From the NCBI RefSeq assembly GCF_009569385.1, contig NZ_WBOF01000002.1, positions 186,001 to 250,000 of the forward strand: a stretch of DNA of 64,000 nucleotides. The letters run 5' to 3'. Made by a program: the position numbers and the translations under genes. Below, piece by piece: positions 34,181-42,586 of the stretch. The notes under the pieces were generated by a model. It did not search any database. It worked only from the letters and a program-made list of their open reading frames with translations, and was not told where the DNA came from. Source of the DNA: Streptomyces kaniharaensis. GTDB lineage: Bacteria; Actinomycetota; Actinomycetes; Streptomycetales; Streptomycetaceae. Positions within the stretch are counted from its first letter, which is position 1; every line of letters begins with the position of its first letter.

Positions 34181-35380
34181 TCACTTCCCGAACAGGACCC
34201 GGCGGCCCGACGGCTCCTCGACCGGCTTCCGCAGCGGCGGGAGGGGGGCGTTCGGTGCAGTGGTGCGCAGTGGCTTGGCCCACCGGTAGGTGCCGGGCCG
34301 GCGGCGTTCGGCGTTCAGAGCGCCGAGGGTGTAGCGGTTGATCCACTCGTTGATCCTGGCGGCGGGGCGGCCGGTGATCACTAGGTGGTGGGGTGAGTCG
34401 TCCGCGCGGACCGCTTGGATCACCGCGTCGTTGCGGCCCAGGGACACACACTGGGCAAGGTAGCGGAAGCGGAACGGAGCAGGCTGTCGGCCACGGGAGA
34501 GCGCGTCGATGACCTCGGCGGCGTAGGCGCCGGTCGGCATGGCGGTTGCGCAGGCCATGCGAAGTTCCCCGATGCCGGGTGCGCTCACGCGGGCAGCGTC
34601 GCCGACGACGAACACATCGGGGTGCGAGCTTGAGCGAAGAGTGGCGTCGACCAGGGCGCGCCCCCTGGCGTCGACGGCCAGTCCGGCCTCGGCGGCAAGG
34701 GACGGGACGGTGAGCGTCGCCGTCCAGACCACCACGTCGGCGGGGATCTCGCCGCGGTCCGTCGACAGCCCGTGCGGGTGGACGGCCGTCACCCTGGTGT
34801 CGGCGTGGATGCGGGCGCCGAGCCGTTCGAGTGCGGCCGTGACGTGCCGGCGTCCGGCGGGGGACAGGCCCGCGCCCGGTTCTTGTCCGGTGACCAGACA
34901 GGTTTTCCAGCCTGCAGCGGACTCGGCGAGCTCGGCGGCCACCTCGATACCGGTCAGCCCGCCTCCGACGGCCGCCACCGTGCCGTCGCCCCCGGCCAGT
35001 CGGGCGCTCAGCTCGCCCGCCCGCTCGACGGTGTAGGCATGGTCCGCCGCCCCGGGCACTGAGGCGGTGTCGGTCCTGCTGCCGAGGGCGTACACCAGGC
35101 GGTCATAGCCGACCACCGTGCCGTCGTCGAGCGAGACGCTGCGGCCGTCCAGGTCGATCGCGACGGCGCGGGCGGTGACCGTGGAGATGTCACGCCCGGC
35201 CACCAACTCACGCAGTGGAACGCCGGTGGATCCGCGACCGGCGGCCACCTCGTGGAGCCGGATGCGCTCGCTGAACTCGGTCTTGGGATCGATCAACGTC
35301 ACCCGGTGGCGGCGGCTTACCCGAAGTGCCGCCGTCAGGCCCGCGTACCCGGCACCGATGACCACGATGTGCTGCTTCAT
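34181..35380 (-). CDS. FAD-dependent pyridine nucleotide-disulphide oxidoreductase (NDH-2-like)
   Basis: A 399-residue flavoprotein. FAD-binding loop HIVVIGAGYAGLTAALRVSR at the N terminus, a second Rossmann motif GTVAAVGGGLTGIEVAAELA for NAD(P)H at about 140, and the FAD-binding PDVFVVGDAARVSAPGI at about 270. The overall plan matches type-2 NADH dehydrogenases and related quinone reductases. The ATG at 35380 has a GGAGGAG site; the upstream extension in the same frame is not supported. It ends about 200 bp from IS fragments and starts 220 bp from the ISAzo13 transposase. Confidence 0.88.
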   Translation of the reverse strand: MKQHIVVIGAGYAGLTAALRVSRRHRVTLIDPKTEFSERIRLHEVAAGRGSTGVPLRELVAGRDISTVTARAVAIDLDGRSVSLDDGTVVGYDRLVYALGSRTDTASVPGAADHAYTVERAGELSARLAGGDGTVAAVGGGLTGIEVAAELAESAAGWKTCLVTGQEPGAGLSPAGRRHVTAALERLGARIHADTRVTAVHPHGLSTDRGEIPADVVVWTATLTVPSLAAEAGLAVDARGRALVDATLRSSSHPDVFVVGDAARVSAPGIGELRMACATAMPTGAYAAEVIDALSRGRQPAPFRFRYLAQCVSLGRNDAVIQAVRADDSPHHLVITGRPAARINEWINRYTLGALNAERRRPGTYRWAKPLRTTAPNAPLPPLRKPVEEPSGRRVLFGK

Positions 35381-35601
35381 TCCGCTGCTCCTCCGCCGGC
35401 TGCGCTCCCGTCCGCGCGGCTTCGCAAGAGTGGACCGCACAGCCCAGCAGGATGTGACATCGATTCGAAAACTGGTTTCGACGAATCCGTAGGGGTGTCG
35501 ATGGCGGAAAGGCGATCTGTCCGTTGCTGTGCGCATGGAGCCGGGCAGCGCCGAACCGGACGTCACACGACTACGCCGAAGCCCTGGGAGCTGCCGAAAA
35601 A

Positions 35602-37266
35602 CTACTTGCTGATCTTGGCGGGCTCGTCGGAGGTCAGGGTGTGGCCTGCGATGGAGGCGAGTTGGTCGGCTGTGGTCACGGTGATCGCTCCGCGGGGGAT
35701 GGGGTGGCCGAGGGCGTCGAGGATCCGGTTCGCTTCGTGGACTGCTTCGGTGATCCGCGCCTGTGAGGTGCCGAGCAGGGCTGCGAGCGGCGGGTTGTGG
35801 ATCTTCCAGCGCGCCTTGAGGACGCCGACCAGCAGGCGGTCGGCGGCGGACAGGTAGCGACTGCCGGTGCCCGGCCCCGTCTTCTTCCCCGGGATCATGA
35901 TCGGTGGGTAGTCAGCGAGGTAGCGGCGGTAGCGCTCCTGGAGGTCCTGCCAGTCGGGTTGCTCCATGCCGGTCAGGCTGGGGTGGTGTAGCCAGGCGGG
36001 TGCCTTGTCGCCGACGGGAAAGCGGCCGAACTCTGCTGAGACAGCTGGAGGTTCGGGAGCGAGCGGCTCGGGGCGGAGAGTGTAGTTCCAGGTGCCGTGC
36101 CACGCGTGGGTGTCCAGCGGAAGTCGGTCCATGACATGGTCGGGGACGGTGACGCCGGTGGGGTAGCTGCCTGGGTCGAGTTCGGCGTGGACCGTGAGTC
36201 CGGTGCGGGTGGTCGTCGCGCCGATGCAGCCGACGACGACTTCGTGGCTGGTCAGCGGGCGTCCGCGCCAGTTGGTGCTGATCTGCGAGAACAGCCGGTG
36301 CTCTATCTTGTTCCACTTCGAAGTGCCCGGCGGAAAGTGACAGACAGTCACGGTCAGGCCGGTGGCGAAGGCGAAGTCGGCGAGTTCCTTCTTCCAGGCC
36401 CGCACCCGGTAGCCGTTCGCCCCGCCCGCGTCGGCGGTGATCAGCAGTCGCGTCGCGTCCGGGTAACGGTGCCGGCCCTCGGCCTCCCACCAGCGGCGCA
36501 GGGTGGCCACCGCGAACGCGGCGGTGTCCCAGTCGCAGCCCACCGACACCCAGCCGGCGTCCGCGGCAAGGTCGTAGATCCCGTACGGCACCGCCTTCTG
36601 CGCGTCCTTCTCGGGGAAGTCGTGCGCGCGCACGCGCACCGGCTCTCCGGCGCGGTGCCATTCGCGCCCGCCGACCGCGTAGTCGCCGAGCACCTCCTTC
36701 TTCTTGGTGTCCACGCTGATGACCGGCTGCCCGGCCGCGGTGAACTCCTTGACCCGCGCGTTGATGTAGCCGAACTGGACGTCGCGGTCCGGATGCCTGG
36801 CGCCCTCGGTCGTTCGCGAGGTGCCCTGCAAGGAGAAGCCCTCGGCCTTCAGCAGCGCGGCGACCGTATCCGACCCGATCCGGTGGCCCTCGCGGGTCAG
36901 CTCGGCCGCCAGATTCCGGGTGGACTTCACCGTCCAGCGCAACGGCGACTCCGGATCCCCACGCTGGTCCGGCTCGACCAGTGCCAGCAGCGCCGCCACC
37001 AGGCCGGGATCACTCTCACGCAGCAGTTTCCGCCCGCCCCCTTCGGCCCGGACCCGGCCAGCGGGCTCCAGGTCCGACCCCAGCTCCCGGGCGCCGCGCG
37101 CCACGGTGGACTCCGCCGCCCCCGCAAGGCGGGCAACCCGGCGCACGCCCCCGTATCCCAGCACCCTGGCCGCGGCCCCAAGCGTCAGGCGCCGCTGCCG
37201 CTCATCCAGCTGCGGCAACAGCCGGGCGAGCACCTCCCCGAGCACCGTTGCCATCTCATCCGTCAC
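35602..37266 (-). CDS. ISAzo13-family transposase
   Basis: A 554-residue transposase. N-terminal HTH-like region (VLGYGGVRRVARLAGAAEST), then the family's catalytic core: QPVISVDTKKKEVLGDYA, ATRLLITADAGGANGYRVRA, CHFPPGTSKWNKIEHRLFSQ and NWRGRPLTSHEVVV. About 130 residues follow the core (with SRYLSAADRLLVGVLKARWK). GTG start at 37266. I could not define terminal repeats; the AT-rich segments near 35595 and 37300 are only roughly inverted. The frame is intact. Confidence 0.88.
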   Translation of the reverse strand: MTDEMATVLGEVLARLLPQLDERQRRLTLGAAARVLGYGGVRRVARLAGAAESTVARGARELGSDLEPAGRVRAEGGGRKLLRESDPGLVAALLALVEPDQRGDPESPLRWTVKSTRNLAAELTREGHRIGSDTVAALLKAEGFSLQGTSRTTEGARHPDRDVQFGYINARVKEFTAAGQPVISVDTKKKEVLGDYAVGGREWHRAGEPVRVRAHDFPEKDAQKAVPYGIYDLAADAGWVSVGCDWDTAAFAVATLRRWWEAEGRHRYPDATRLLITADAGGANGYRVRAWKKELADFAFATGLTVTVCHFPPGTSKWNKIEHRLFSQISTNWRGRPLTSHEVVVGCIGATTTRTGLTVHAELDPGSYPTGVTVPDHVMDRLPLDTHAWHGTWNYTLRPEPLAPEPPAVSAEFGRFPVGDKAPAWLHHPSLTGMEQPDWQDLQERYRRYLADYPPIMIPGKKTGPGTGSRYLSAADRLLVGVLKARWKIHNPPLAALLGTSQARITEAVHEANRILDALGHPIPRGAITVTTADQLASIAGHTLTSDEPAKISK

Positions 37267-37330
37267 ACCCTGATCCTATGACCCAACCAGCCCACCAGAT
37301 CAAGGAGTTATTAATCGTCAGGCCCCTGGG

Positions 37331-38263
37331 TCAGTTCAGTCCGTTCTCAGTCCACGAGCGGAGTTTCTCCGGGTTGCGGACCGCCCAAATGCGGGTGATG
37401 CGGCCGCCGGTGAGGCTGAACGCCGCCACGGTCGCGGTCACGCCGGCGTGTTGGGCGACCAGGCCGGGATGGCCGTTGACCATCCGTTCGAGGAGCGTGA
37501 GTCCGGGGGCGTTGTCGGCGATGTGGATCAGGTACTGGGCGATGCGCTCGCTGCCGCGGACCGGGCGAAGGACGGCGCCGACCATGCCGCCCCCGTCGGC
37601 GGTCATCGTGGCATCAGGGTCGAGCAGACCAACCAGGGTCTCGATGTCCCTGGCCTCCCACGCCTGCTTGAAGTGCCGCACCACACGGGCCTGTCCGGCC
37701 GCGGGAACGGCCGGCGCCTGTACGGCGCGCACCCGTCGGCGGGCGGAGGACGCCAGCTGCCGGCAGGCCGTCGGAGTCCGGCCGACCATCTCGGCGACCT
37801 CGGCGAAGCGGTAGCGGAAGACGTCGTGCAGGATGAACGCCACGCGCTCGGCCGGCGTCATCGACTCCAGGATGACCAGGAAGGCCATGTTCACCGACTC
37901 GTCCAGGGTGACCCAGTCGGCGGGGTCGACCGGCTCGGCCCTGCCGCCGCCCGCCGGTCCGCCGATCCACTCCGTACGGTCGGGCAGCGGCTCGGGTATC
38001 CACTCACCGACGTAGCGCTCGCGCCGGAGGCGCGCCGACCCGAGCAGGTCCAGACAGATGCGGGTGGCCACCGTCGTCAGCCAGGCGCCGGGCGACTCGA
38101 TGGCCTCCTGCCGGGCCTGCGACATCGCGTACCAGCGGGCGCACGTCTCCTGCACGACGTCCTCTGCCTCGACCAGGGAACCGAGCAGCCGGTAGGCGAG
38201 ATTGATCAGGTGGCGCCGCTCGTCGACGATCACACTCAGCCCCGGCTCGGATGGGGTGCTCAT
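37331..38263 (-). CDS. sigJ: ECF sigma factor of the SigJ (ECF41-like) type
   Basis: A 310-residue sigma factor. Region 2 (HLINLAYRLLGSLVEAEDVV, then WLTTVATRICLDLLGSAR) and region 4 (ESMTPAERVAFILHDVFRYR, then EMVGRTPTACRQLASSARRR) are followed by a SnoaL-like C-terminal domain (VRHFKQAWEARDIETLVGLL to WTENGLN) with the DPDATMTADGGG strand. In this class the extra domain regulates the factor in place of an anti-sigma protein. The ATG at 38263 precedes STPSEPGL. The small membrane proteins at 38437 and 38910 are plausible targets, since DoxX-type genes often accompany SigJ factors. Confidence 0.88.
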   Translation of the reverse strand: MSTPSEPGLSVIVDERRHLINLAYRLLGSLVEAEDVVQETCARWYAMSQARQEAIESPGAWLTTVATRICLDLLGSARLRRERYVGEWIPEPLPDRTEWIGGPAGGGRAEPVDPADWVTLDESVNMAFLVILESMTPAERVAFILHDVFRYRFAEVAEMVGRTPTACRQLASSARRRVRAVQAPAVPAAGQARVVRHFKQAWEARDIETLVGLLDPDATMTADGGGMVGAVLRPVRGSERIAQYLIHIADNAPGLTLLERMVNGHPGLVAQHAGVTATVAAFSLTGGRITRIWAVRNPEKLRSWTENGLN

Positions 38264-38436
38264 GGGTCGGACCCGCTCCCTGGTTATCCGCTTCCGCTCT
38301 TGCCGCGCCCGCCGCTCCGATGACACCGCATCGGCGTGTGAGGCCGGAAGCCCGCCTCACATTTCGCGGGCCCGCGTCGTCGGACTGCCAAGACACTATC
38401 GACCAACCGCCGCGAGGCAGAAGAGGGGACCGCGAA

Positions 38437-38838
38437 ATGGCCAACCCGAGGACGGCAGGACAGCGCAGCCTCACGTTCCCGCAGGTCGCCATCGCCCTGC
38501 AAACCCTGGCCATCTTCTTCCAGGCGGCCACCGCCGGCCTGCTGTTGGCCTCACACGGCGAGACGCTGCACAGTGTCGGAGCGCGCGTGATGTACGGCGC
38601 ATCGATGCTGTACCTGCTCGCCGCGATCCTGGCCTGGCGGCCCGGCGGCGGCTCTCCCCGCCCCATGCTGAACGCGGCTGGCTTCCTGGTGCTCGCCTCG
38701 GTGCAGGTCGTGCTGGGCATCGCGCACATACCGTCGCTCCACGTCCCCTTGGGCGTCCTGATGTTCGGCCTCAGCGTGCTGGCGCTGAGCCAGGTGTCGG
38801 CAGCCCACTTCTCGGAGCGCTCCGGCACCCGGCCGTAA
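38437..38838 (+). CDS. Small four-helix membrane protein
   Basis: A 133-residue protein with four hydrophobic helices (QVAIALQTLAIFFQAATAGL; GASMLYLLAAILAW; LNAAGFLVLASVQVVLGIAH; LGVLMFGLSVLALSQVSA). The family is unnamed to me. ATG at 38437 with GAGGGG 8 bp upstream. Divergent from the sigma factor with a gap of 173 bp, so it may be under the sigma factor's own control. Confidence 0.72.
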   Translation: MANPRTAGQRSLTFPQVAIALQTLAIFFQAATAGLLLASHGETLHSVGARVMYGASMLYLLAAILAWRPGGGSPRPMLNAAGFLVLASVQVVLGIAHIPSLHVPLGVLMFGLSVLALSQVSAAHFSERSGTRP

Positions 38839-38909
38839 CCGCCGCGCCACTCCCCAGGCATCCGTACTCGTCCAGGCCTTCACACCTTCCGTCCGTGTCA
38901 AGTGCCTTA

Positions 38910-39281
38910 TCACGAGGCCGCCTTGGCAACCATGACCGACCAGCAGATGTAGAGGAGGTTGACCACCAGCCGGGCTGCTACTCCCACTGGTCGTTCCAGG
39001 AACCGGGCCCGGTGGGCCCGGGCGGACCGCAGGGCGTCGAGGTGGGAGACCAGGTAGGCGCTGATGAGTGCAGCGGCGGACCACCCGCCCGCCGCACGCC
39101 ACCGCGGGGTCAGCACCACTACACCCACCACGATCTCCGCCGCACCGGTGGCGGCGACCAGCAGCGCGGGCCGAGTGAGCCACCGCGGAATGAGGGTGCG
39201 GAAGTAGCCGGGCACCAGTAAGTGCGCCACCCCCGCCGCCAGCAGGAAGATCCCCAACGAAACTGCCGCGATACGGTTCAC
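38910..39281 (-). CDS. DoxX-family membrane protein
   Basis: A 123-residue protein with four helices in DoxX order: RIAAVSLGIFLLAAGVAHLL, LLVAATGAAEIVVGVVVL, AALISAYLVSHLDALR and the last LVVNLLYICWSVMV. DoxX proteins are linked to respiration or thiol stress in some bacteria. GTG start at 39281, placed only 3 bp from the GTG of the divergent AraC gene. No convincing ribosome site outside that gene. Confidence 0.7.
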   Translation of the reverse strand: MNRIAAVSLGIFLLAAGVAHLLVPGYFRTLIPRWLTRPALLVAATGAAEIVVGVVVLTPRWRAAGGWSAAALISAYLVSHLDALRSARAHRARFLERPVGVAARLVVNLLYICWSVMVAKAAS

Positions 39282-39284
39282 GGC

Positions 39285-40043
39285 GTGAGCATCGTCCCCG
39301 CCCGCGCCTGGGCGCTTGAACGAAACGATCGCCGTCTGGTGTTCGCCTCGGGCCCCGACGGGGCGATGTTCGCCGAGACCGGCGCGTTCGACGTCACCGC
39401 GCACCGCCACCCGGTCTGGAAGGTCGTCCTGTCGCCCGACGGACTCGTCGAGACCCGGCCGGCCGGAAGGCGCCCGGTCGCCTCGGCCGGCGTGATAGTG
39501 CCGCCTCAACTCCGCCACACCGCTGCCGCCTCCTCCTCCTACACCGCCCTGTTCCTCGACCCGTGGCGGCTGCGTCCGGAACTGGGCCTGACCTGCCTCG
39601 ACCGGGCCGCCGTGCGCCGCATCCTCGCCGCGCTCGACCGCGGCGCGGCACCCGGCCCGGGCGCCGACCTCGCCGCCGCCGCAGCGGAGCTCACCGCCCT
39701 GACCGGCGCGGCACACCGCCTCGATCCCCGCGTCGCCCACGCGATCGCGGAAAGCACCCGCGCCGACCCACCCGCCGCCATCGGCTCCGTCGCCGCCGAC
39801 GTCGGGCTGTCCCCGCCCCGGCTGCGCGCCCTGGTCCGCGCATCGGTGGGAGTCCCGCTCGTACAGCTGAGGACGTGGACGCGACTGCGTACCGCCGTCG
39901 CCGCCCTCCACGACGGCTCGGTGGCCGCGGCCGCCGCGTCGTCCGGCTTCGCCGACCAGGCCCACCTGGCCCGCACCGCCCGCAGTCTCCTCGGGCGCAC
40001 GCCCGCCTCGATCGGGCGGTCCCCGACCCGTCAGGCGCGCTGA
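39285..40043 (+). CDS. AraC-family transcriptional regulator
   Basis: A 252-residue regulator. The N-terminal part has a cupin-like MFAETGAFDVTAHRHPVWKV with a His-rich strand. The C-terminal part has two HTH units (AAIGSVAADVGLSPPRLRAL; AAAAASSGFADQAHLARTAR), the second with the usual GFxDQxH pattern. GTG start at 39285; no clear ribosome site, so a leaderless message or a later start is possible. It probably controls the divergent DoxX gene. Confidence 0.8.
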   Translation: MSIVPARAWALERNDRRLVFASGPDGAMFAETGAFDVTAHRHPVWKVVLSPDGLVETRPAGRRPVASAGVIVPPQLRHTAAASSSYTALFLDPWRLRPELGLTCLDRAAVRRILAALDRGAAPGPGADLAAAAAELTALTGAAHRLDPRVAHAIAESTRADPPAAIGSVAADVGLSPPRLRALVRASVGVPLVQLRTWTRLRTAVAALHDGSVAAAAASSGFADQAHLARTARSLLGRTPASIGRSPTRQAR

Positions 40044-40146
40044 AACAGGTCCCCGGTCCAGAAGCCCTTCCTGACAGCTGACCAGGCTCTGGTCGGCTCG
40101 CCGGGGAGGGCCCATCCTGTGCCGTTCGGTTACTGGTCGCTGCTGG

Positions 40147-40257
40147 TCAGGCCGCGTATCTGTACTCGTTGATGACGCCGCCGAGCACTCGGGTGCGGAG
40201 GAGCCGGTGAGCGGTCAGGTCGGCTTTGGGCGCTGGGTGCTCTTGAGCCAGGACGTG
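40147..40257 (-). pseudogene. Integrase-type transposase, C-terminal remnant
   Basis: Thirty-six codons ending LRTRVLGGVINEYRYAA and a stop, like the tail DRLGGTLHEYQHAA of the transposase at 32217-33308. Only the tail remains. It lies in the gap between the AraC gene and the DoxX-like gene. Confidence 0.5.
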
Positions 40258-40368
40258 TATCGAAAGTGTGTGCGGCGACTGACGTACGGGGGCATGTCAC
40301 TTTTTAGGGCGCTGCCTTGTCCGAGAGACGGATACCCAGCTGTCGTTCTCGCGAAGAAGGAGACTTTC

Positions 40369-40725
40369 GTGTTCGCCACCTACCTCGTGGTCATCATCCT
40401 CACCTCGGCCGTCAACGGCTTGGCCGCCATGGCCAACTTCATCGGCCACGAGTACCCCAAGAGCCAGGCGGACAAATTGCGCGTGCCTCGGTCCTGGATG
40501 CGCCCACTGGGCGCACTGTTGGCGGCGGGGGCGCTGGGACTGCTGGCCGGGTTCGCTGTGCCGGCGCTGGGCACGCTCGCCGCCGCTTGTCTCGTGCTGT
40601 ACTTCCTGGGTGCGTTGTGTGCCCACCTGCGGGTCCGTGACTACCAGTTGGGCCCCTGGTCCGTATTTTTCTGTCTGCCGGTGGCCGCCCTGGCCGTGAG
40701 CTTGGTGTACCACGGCGCGTGGTGA
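40369..40725 (+). CDS. DoxX-like membrane protein
   Basis: A 118-residue protein with four helices: FATYLVVIILTSAVNGLAAM, a second MRPLGALLAAGALGLLAGFA, TLAAACLVLYFLGALCAHLR and VFFCLPVAALAVSLVYHG, with the IGHEYP loop and LRVPRSW motif of DoxX-like proteins. GTG at 40369 follows an AAGGAG site at good spacing. No co-transcribed neighbour. Confidence 0.75.
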   Translation: MFATYLVVIILTSAVNGLAAMANFIGHEYPKSQADKLRVPRSWMRPLGALLAAGALGLLAGFAVPALGTLAAACLVLYFLGALCAHLRVRDYQLGPWSVFFCLPVAALAVSLVYHGAW

Positions 40726-40849
40726 ACTGGTGGCGTGATCAGCCCCGCCCCTCAGGAGGAGTTCTCCCAGCCTGTGGGTGGGGGTGCTGGGTCACAGCCA
40801 TTCGTTGATGGCCGCGACGAGCACGGCTGCTGCGTAGCGGACGGCGAGC

Positions 40850-41309
40850 TTGTCAGAGGGCGGTATGTGGCGTGTTGTCGTATATGGCGTCACTGGAACG
40901 TGTGGCATCGCCGTATCTCCGCTGCCCGTGAGGCCCGGCAGTGCTGGAGTGTCACCCGTGAGCGACCGCCAGTCCTACAAGAGCGACTTGTCCGACGAGC
41001 GCTGGGCTCTGATCGAGCCCGTGATCACCTCGTGGAAGGCCCAGCACCCCTCCGTCAGCGGCCACCAGGGCAACTACGACATGCGGGCGCGGACGGTGTG
41101 TGAAGCGATGGACATGGAGATCGCTCCCAGCGACATCAACAACGTCCGCCTCAAGCTCAAGCGGCTCGCCGAGCGGGGAATCCTGGTCGAGACCGAGCGG
41201 GGGCTGTTCGCGTGGCCGCGACCATAGCCGCCCAGCGAGCCCGCACCCAGGCCGCTTGCCCCGGCCGAAAGGACAAACGGGCGCCAGTTCACGTACCGCC
41301 CTCTGACAA
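40850..41309. mobile_element. Miniature IS5-type element
   Basis: 460 bp between inverted repeats that share TTGTCAGAGGGCGGTA at both ends (40850 and, inverted, 41309), with one mismatch in the next five bases. Inside is a single ORF joining the start of an IS5-type transposase to the end of a passenger protein. It looks like an internal-deletion derivative of an element like the one at 56854-58212, although the terminal repeats differ. No clear target duplication. Confidence 0.6.
40958..41227 (+). CDS. Chimeric ORF: transposase N terminus joined to passenger C terminus
   Basis: An 89-residue in-frame fusion. Residues 1-43 (SDRQSYKSDLSDERWALIEP and onward) match the N terminus of an IS5-type transposase, as in the gene at 56956. 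Residues 44-89 end RLKLKRLAERGILVETERGL and FAWPRP, a winged-helix-like end similar in layout to the passenger protein at 57807. The deletion kept the frame open. GTG start, no strong ribosome site. It may be only a relic. Confidence 0.55.
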   Translation: MSDRQSYKSDLSDERWALIEPVITSWKAQHPSVSGHQGNYDMRARTVCEAMDMEIAPSDINNVRLKLKRLAERGILVETERGLFAWPRP

Positions 41310-41516
41310 CTGGGCACCATGCCCACCGGCTGCTGGTCGGCTTGACAAGGCACAGCTCGTTGAGTGAGCACGACAGGATCACCGCCGCGCCGGCCGCGGT
41401 GGTGATCCATGTGAGGCTGTTGGCAAACGCGCACTATGTGGCACGAGAGGGCGTTGCCCGTTGGTGTCGGGCTGCGACAGGCGCGGCGGCTGCGGTAGAT
41501 GAGTGGTGATGCCGGG

Positions 41517-42518
41517 TCAGTGTGGCGCGTTTTGGACGGCGAAGCCGTGCAGGAGGGCTCCGGTGGTGTCGGGGTCCTCGAACATGGGTGTGTGGCCGAC
41601 ACCGTCGAGGATCTCGATTCGGGCGTGGGGGATTCGGTGGTAGTCCTGGGCGGAGGACGGCTGCCATCGCCGGTCCTGGGAGCCGAAGATCACCAGAGTG
41701 GGCAGGTCGAGGCCGGCGAGTCGGTCGGGGATGGGCCGTTCCTTCGTGTACGCGGTGGACGCATCGTCGGTCGCGGTGAGGCTGCGGTAGGTCATGCCCC
41801 GGATGTCGGTGATGATCTGGTCGGGGATCCGCACCTGACGGGTGAACGCGGTGCTCAGCGCGTCACGGATGGTACCGTCGGTGCGCAGCCGCCAGAGCAG
41901 TTCCCCCACCACCGGCGTGGCCACGAGCTGGCCGGTGAAGCTGTCGCCGATGTACGCGTCCAACCGCGGGCCAGTGTCGATCAGCGCGATCGCCGCCACC
42001 AGGTCGCGGCGCTGTTCGGCCAGCGCCGTGGCGACGTCGCCGCCGGTCGAATGCCCGACGACGGTCGCGCGGCGCACCCCGAGCCGATCGAGCACGGCCC
42101 CGACCCGGCGTGCCTGCTCCGCCATGCCGTAGCCATCGGCCGGTTTGGCCGATCCGCCGTGCCCGAGCAGGTCCACCCGCACCACGTGCAGGTCCCGCAA
42201 GGCCGGCAGCACTGGATCCCACCATGCCGTCGAGCCGCCCAGGCCGTGCAGGAGCACCACCGTGGGCGCGCCGGGCGGCCCATCCTGCACGACGTGGATG
42301 TCCCCGCCGGGAAGGCGGACGATCTGCCCGCCGGAAGCTTCGGCTGTCGCCGTGCGCACGGACACCGTGTTCGCCGTGAGGAGGGCGGCCAGCACGCCGA
42401 CGGCCAGCAGCGTGATCCGCCACCGCCGACTCCACGCCCGCCGTCCGCGCGGGGTGCGCGGCGCAGCATCTGCGCGGCTGCGGGTGCGTGGGTCTTGCGG
42501 GGTGGTCGTCTCGTCCAT
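41517..42518 (-). CDS. Alpha/beta hydrolase with N-terminal membrane anchor
   Basis: A 333-residue protein. Residues about 32-50 (RWRITLLAVGVLAALLTAN) form a membrane anchor or signal segment after a basic tail. The hydrolase fold follows: oxyanion HGLGGSTAWW, nucleophile GHSTGG, acid VIFGSQDRRW, and the histidine in GVGHTPMFEDPD. The substrate is unknown. ATG at 42518 with GGAGGAG upstream. The divergent AraC gene starts 68 bp away and probably regulates it. Confidence 0.87.
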   Translation of the reverse strand: MDETTTPQDPRTRSRADAAPRTPRGRRAWSRRWRITLLAVGVLAALLTANTVSVRTATAEASGGQIVRLPGGDIHVVQDGPPGAPTVVLLHGLGGSTAWWDPVLPALRDLHVVRVDLLGHGGSAKPADGYGMAEQARRVGAVLDRLGVRRATVVGHSTGGDVATALAEQRRDLVAAIALIDTGPRLDAYIGDSFTGQLVATPVVGELLWRLRTDGTIRDALSTAFTRQVRIPDQIITDIRGMTYRSLTATDDASTAYTKERPIPDRLAGLDLPTLVIFGSQDRRWQPSSAQDYHRIPHARIEILDGVGHTPMFEDPDTTGALLHGFAVQNAPH

Positions 42519-42586
42519 GACTCCTCCGTCGCTCGGTCCGTGGCACCACCACCCTGCCGACGGCCGGCGCAACGCGTCTTGGAGAA

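Noticed and set aside
35590-37315. Terminal inverted repeats for the ISAzo13-type element
   Set aside because: The AT-rich ends near 35595 and 37300 are only roughly complementary and need gaps, so no element borders are given.
41370-41410. Hairpin-like sequence downstream of the alpha/beta hydrolase gene
   Set aside because: The stem has mismatches and no clear tail; it lies over 100 bp after the stop, so it was not called a terminator.
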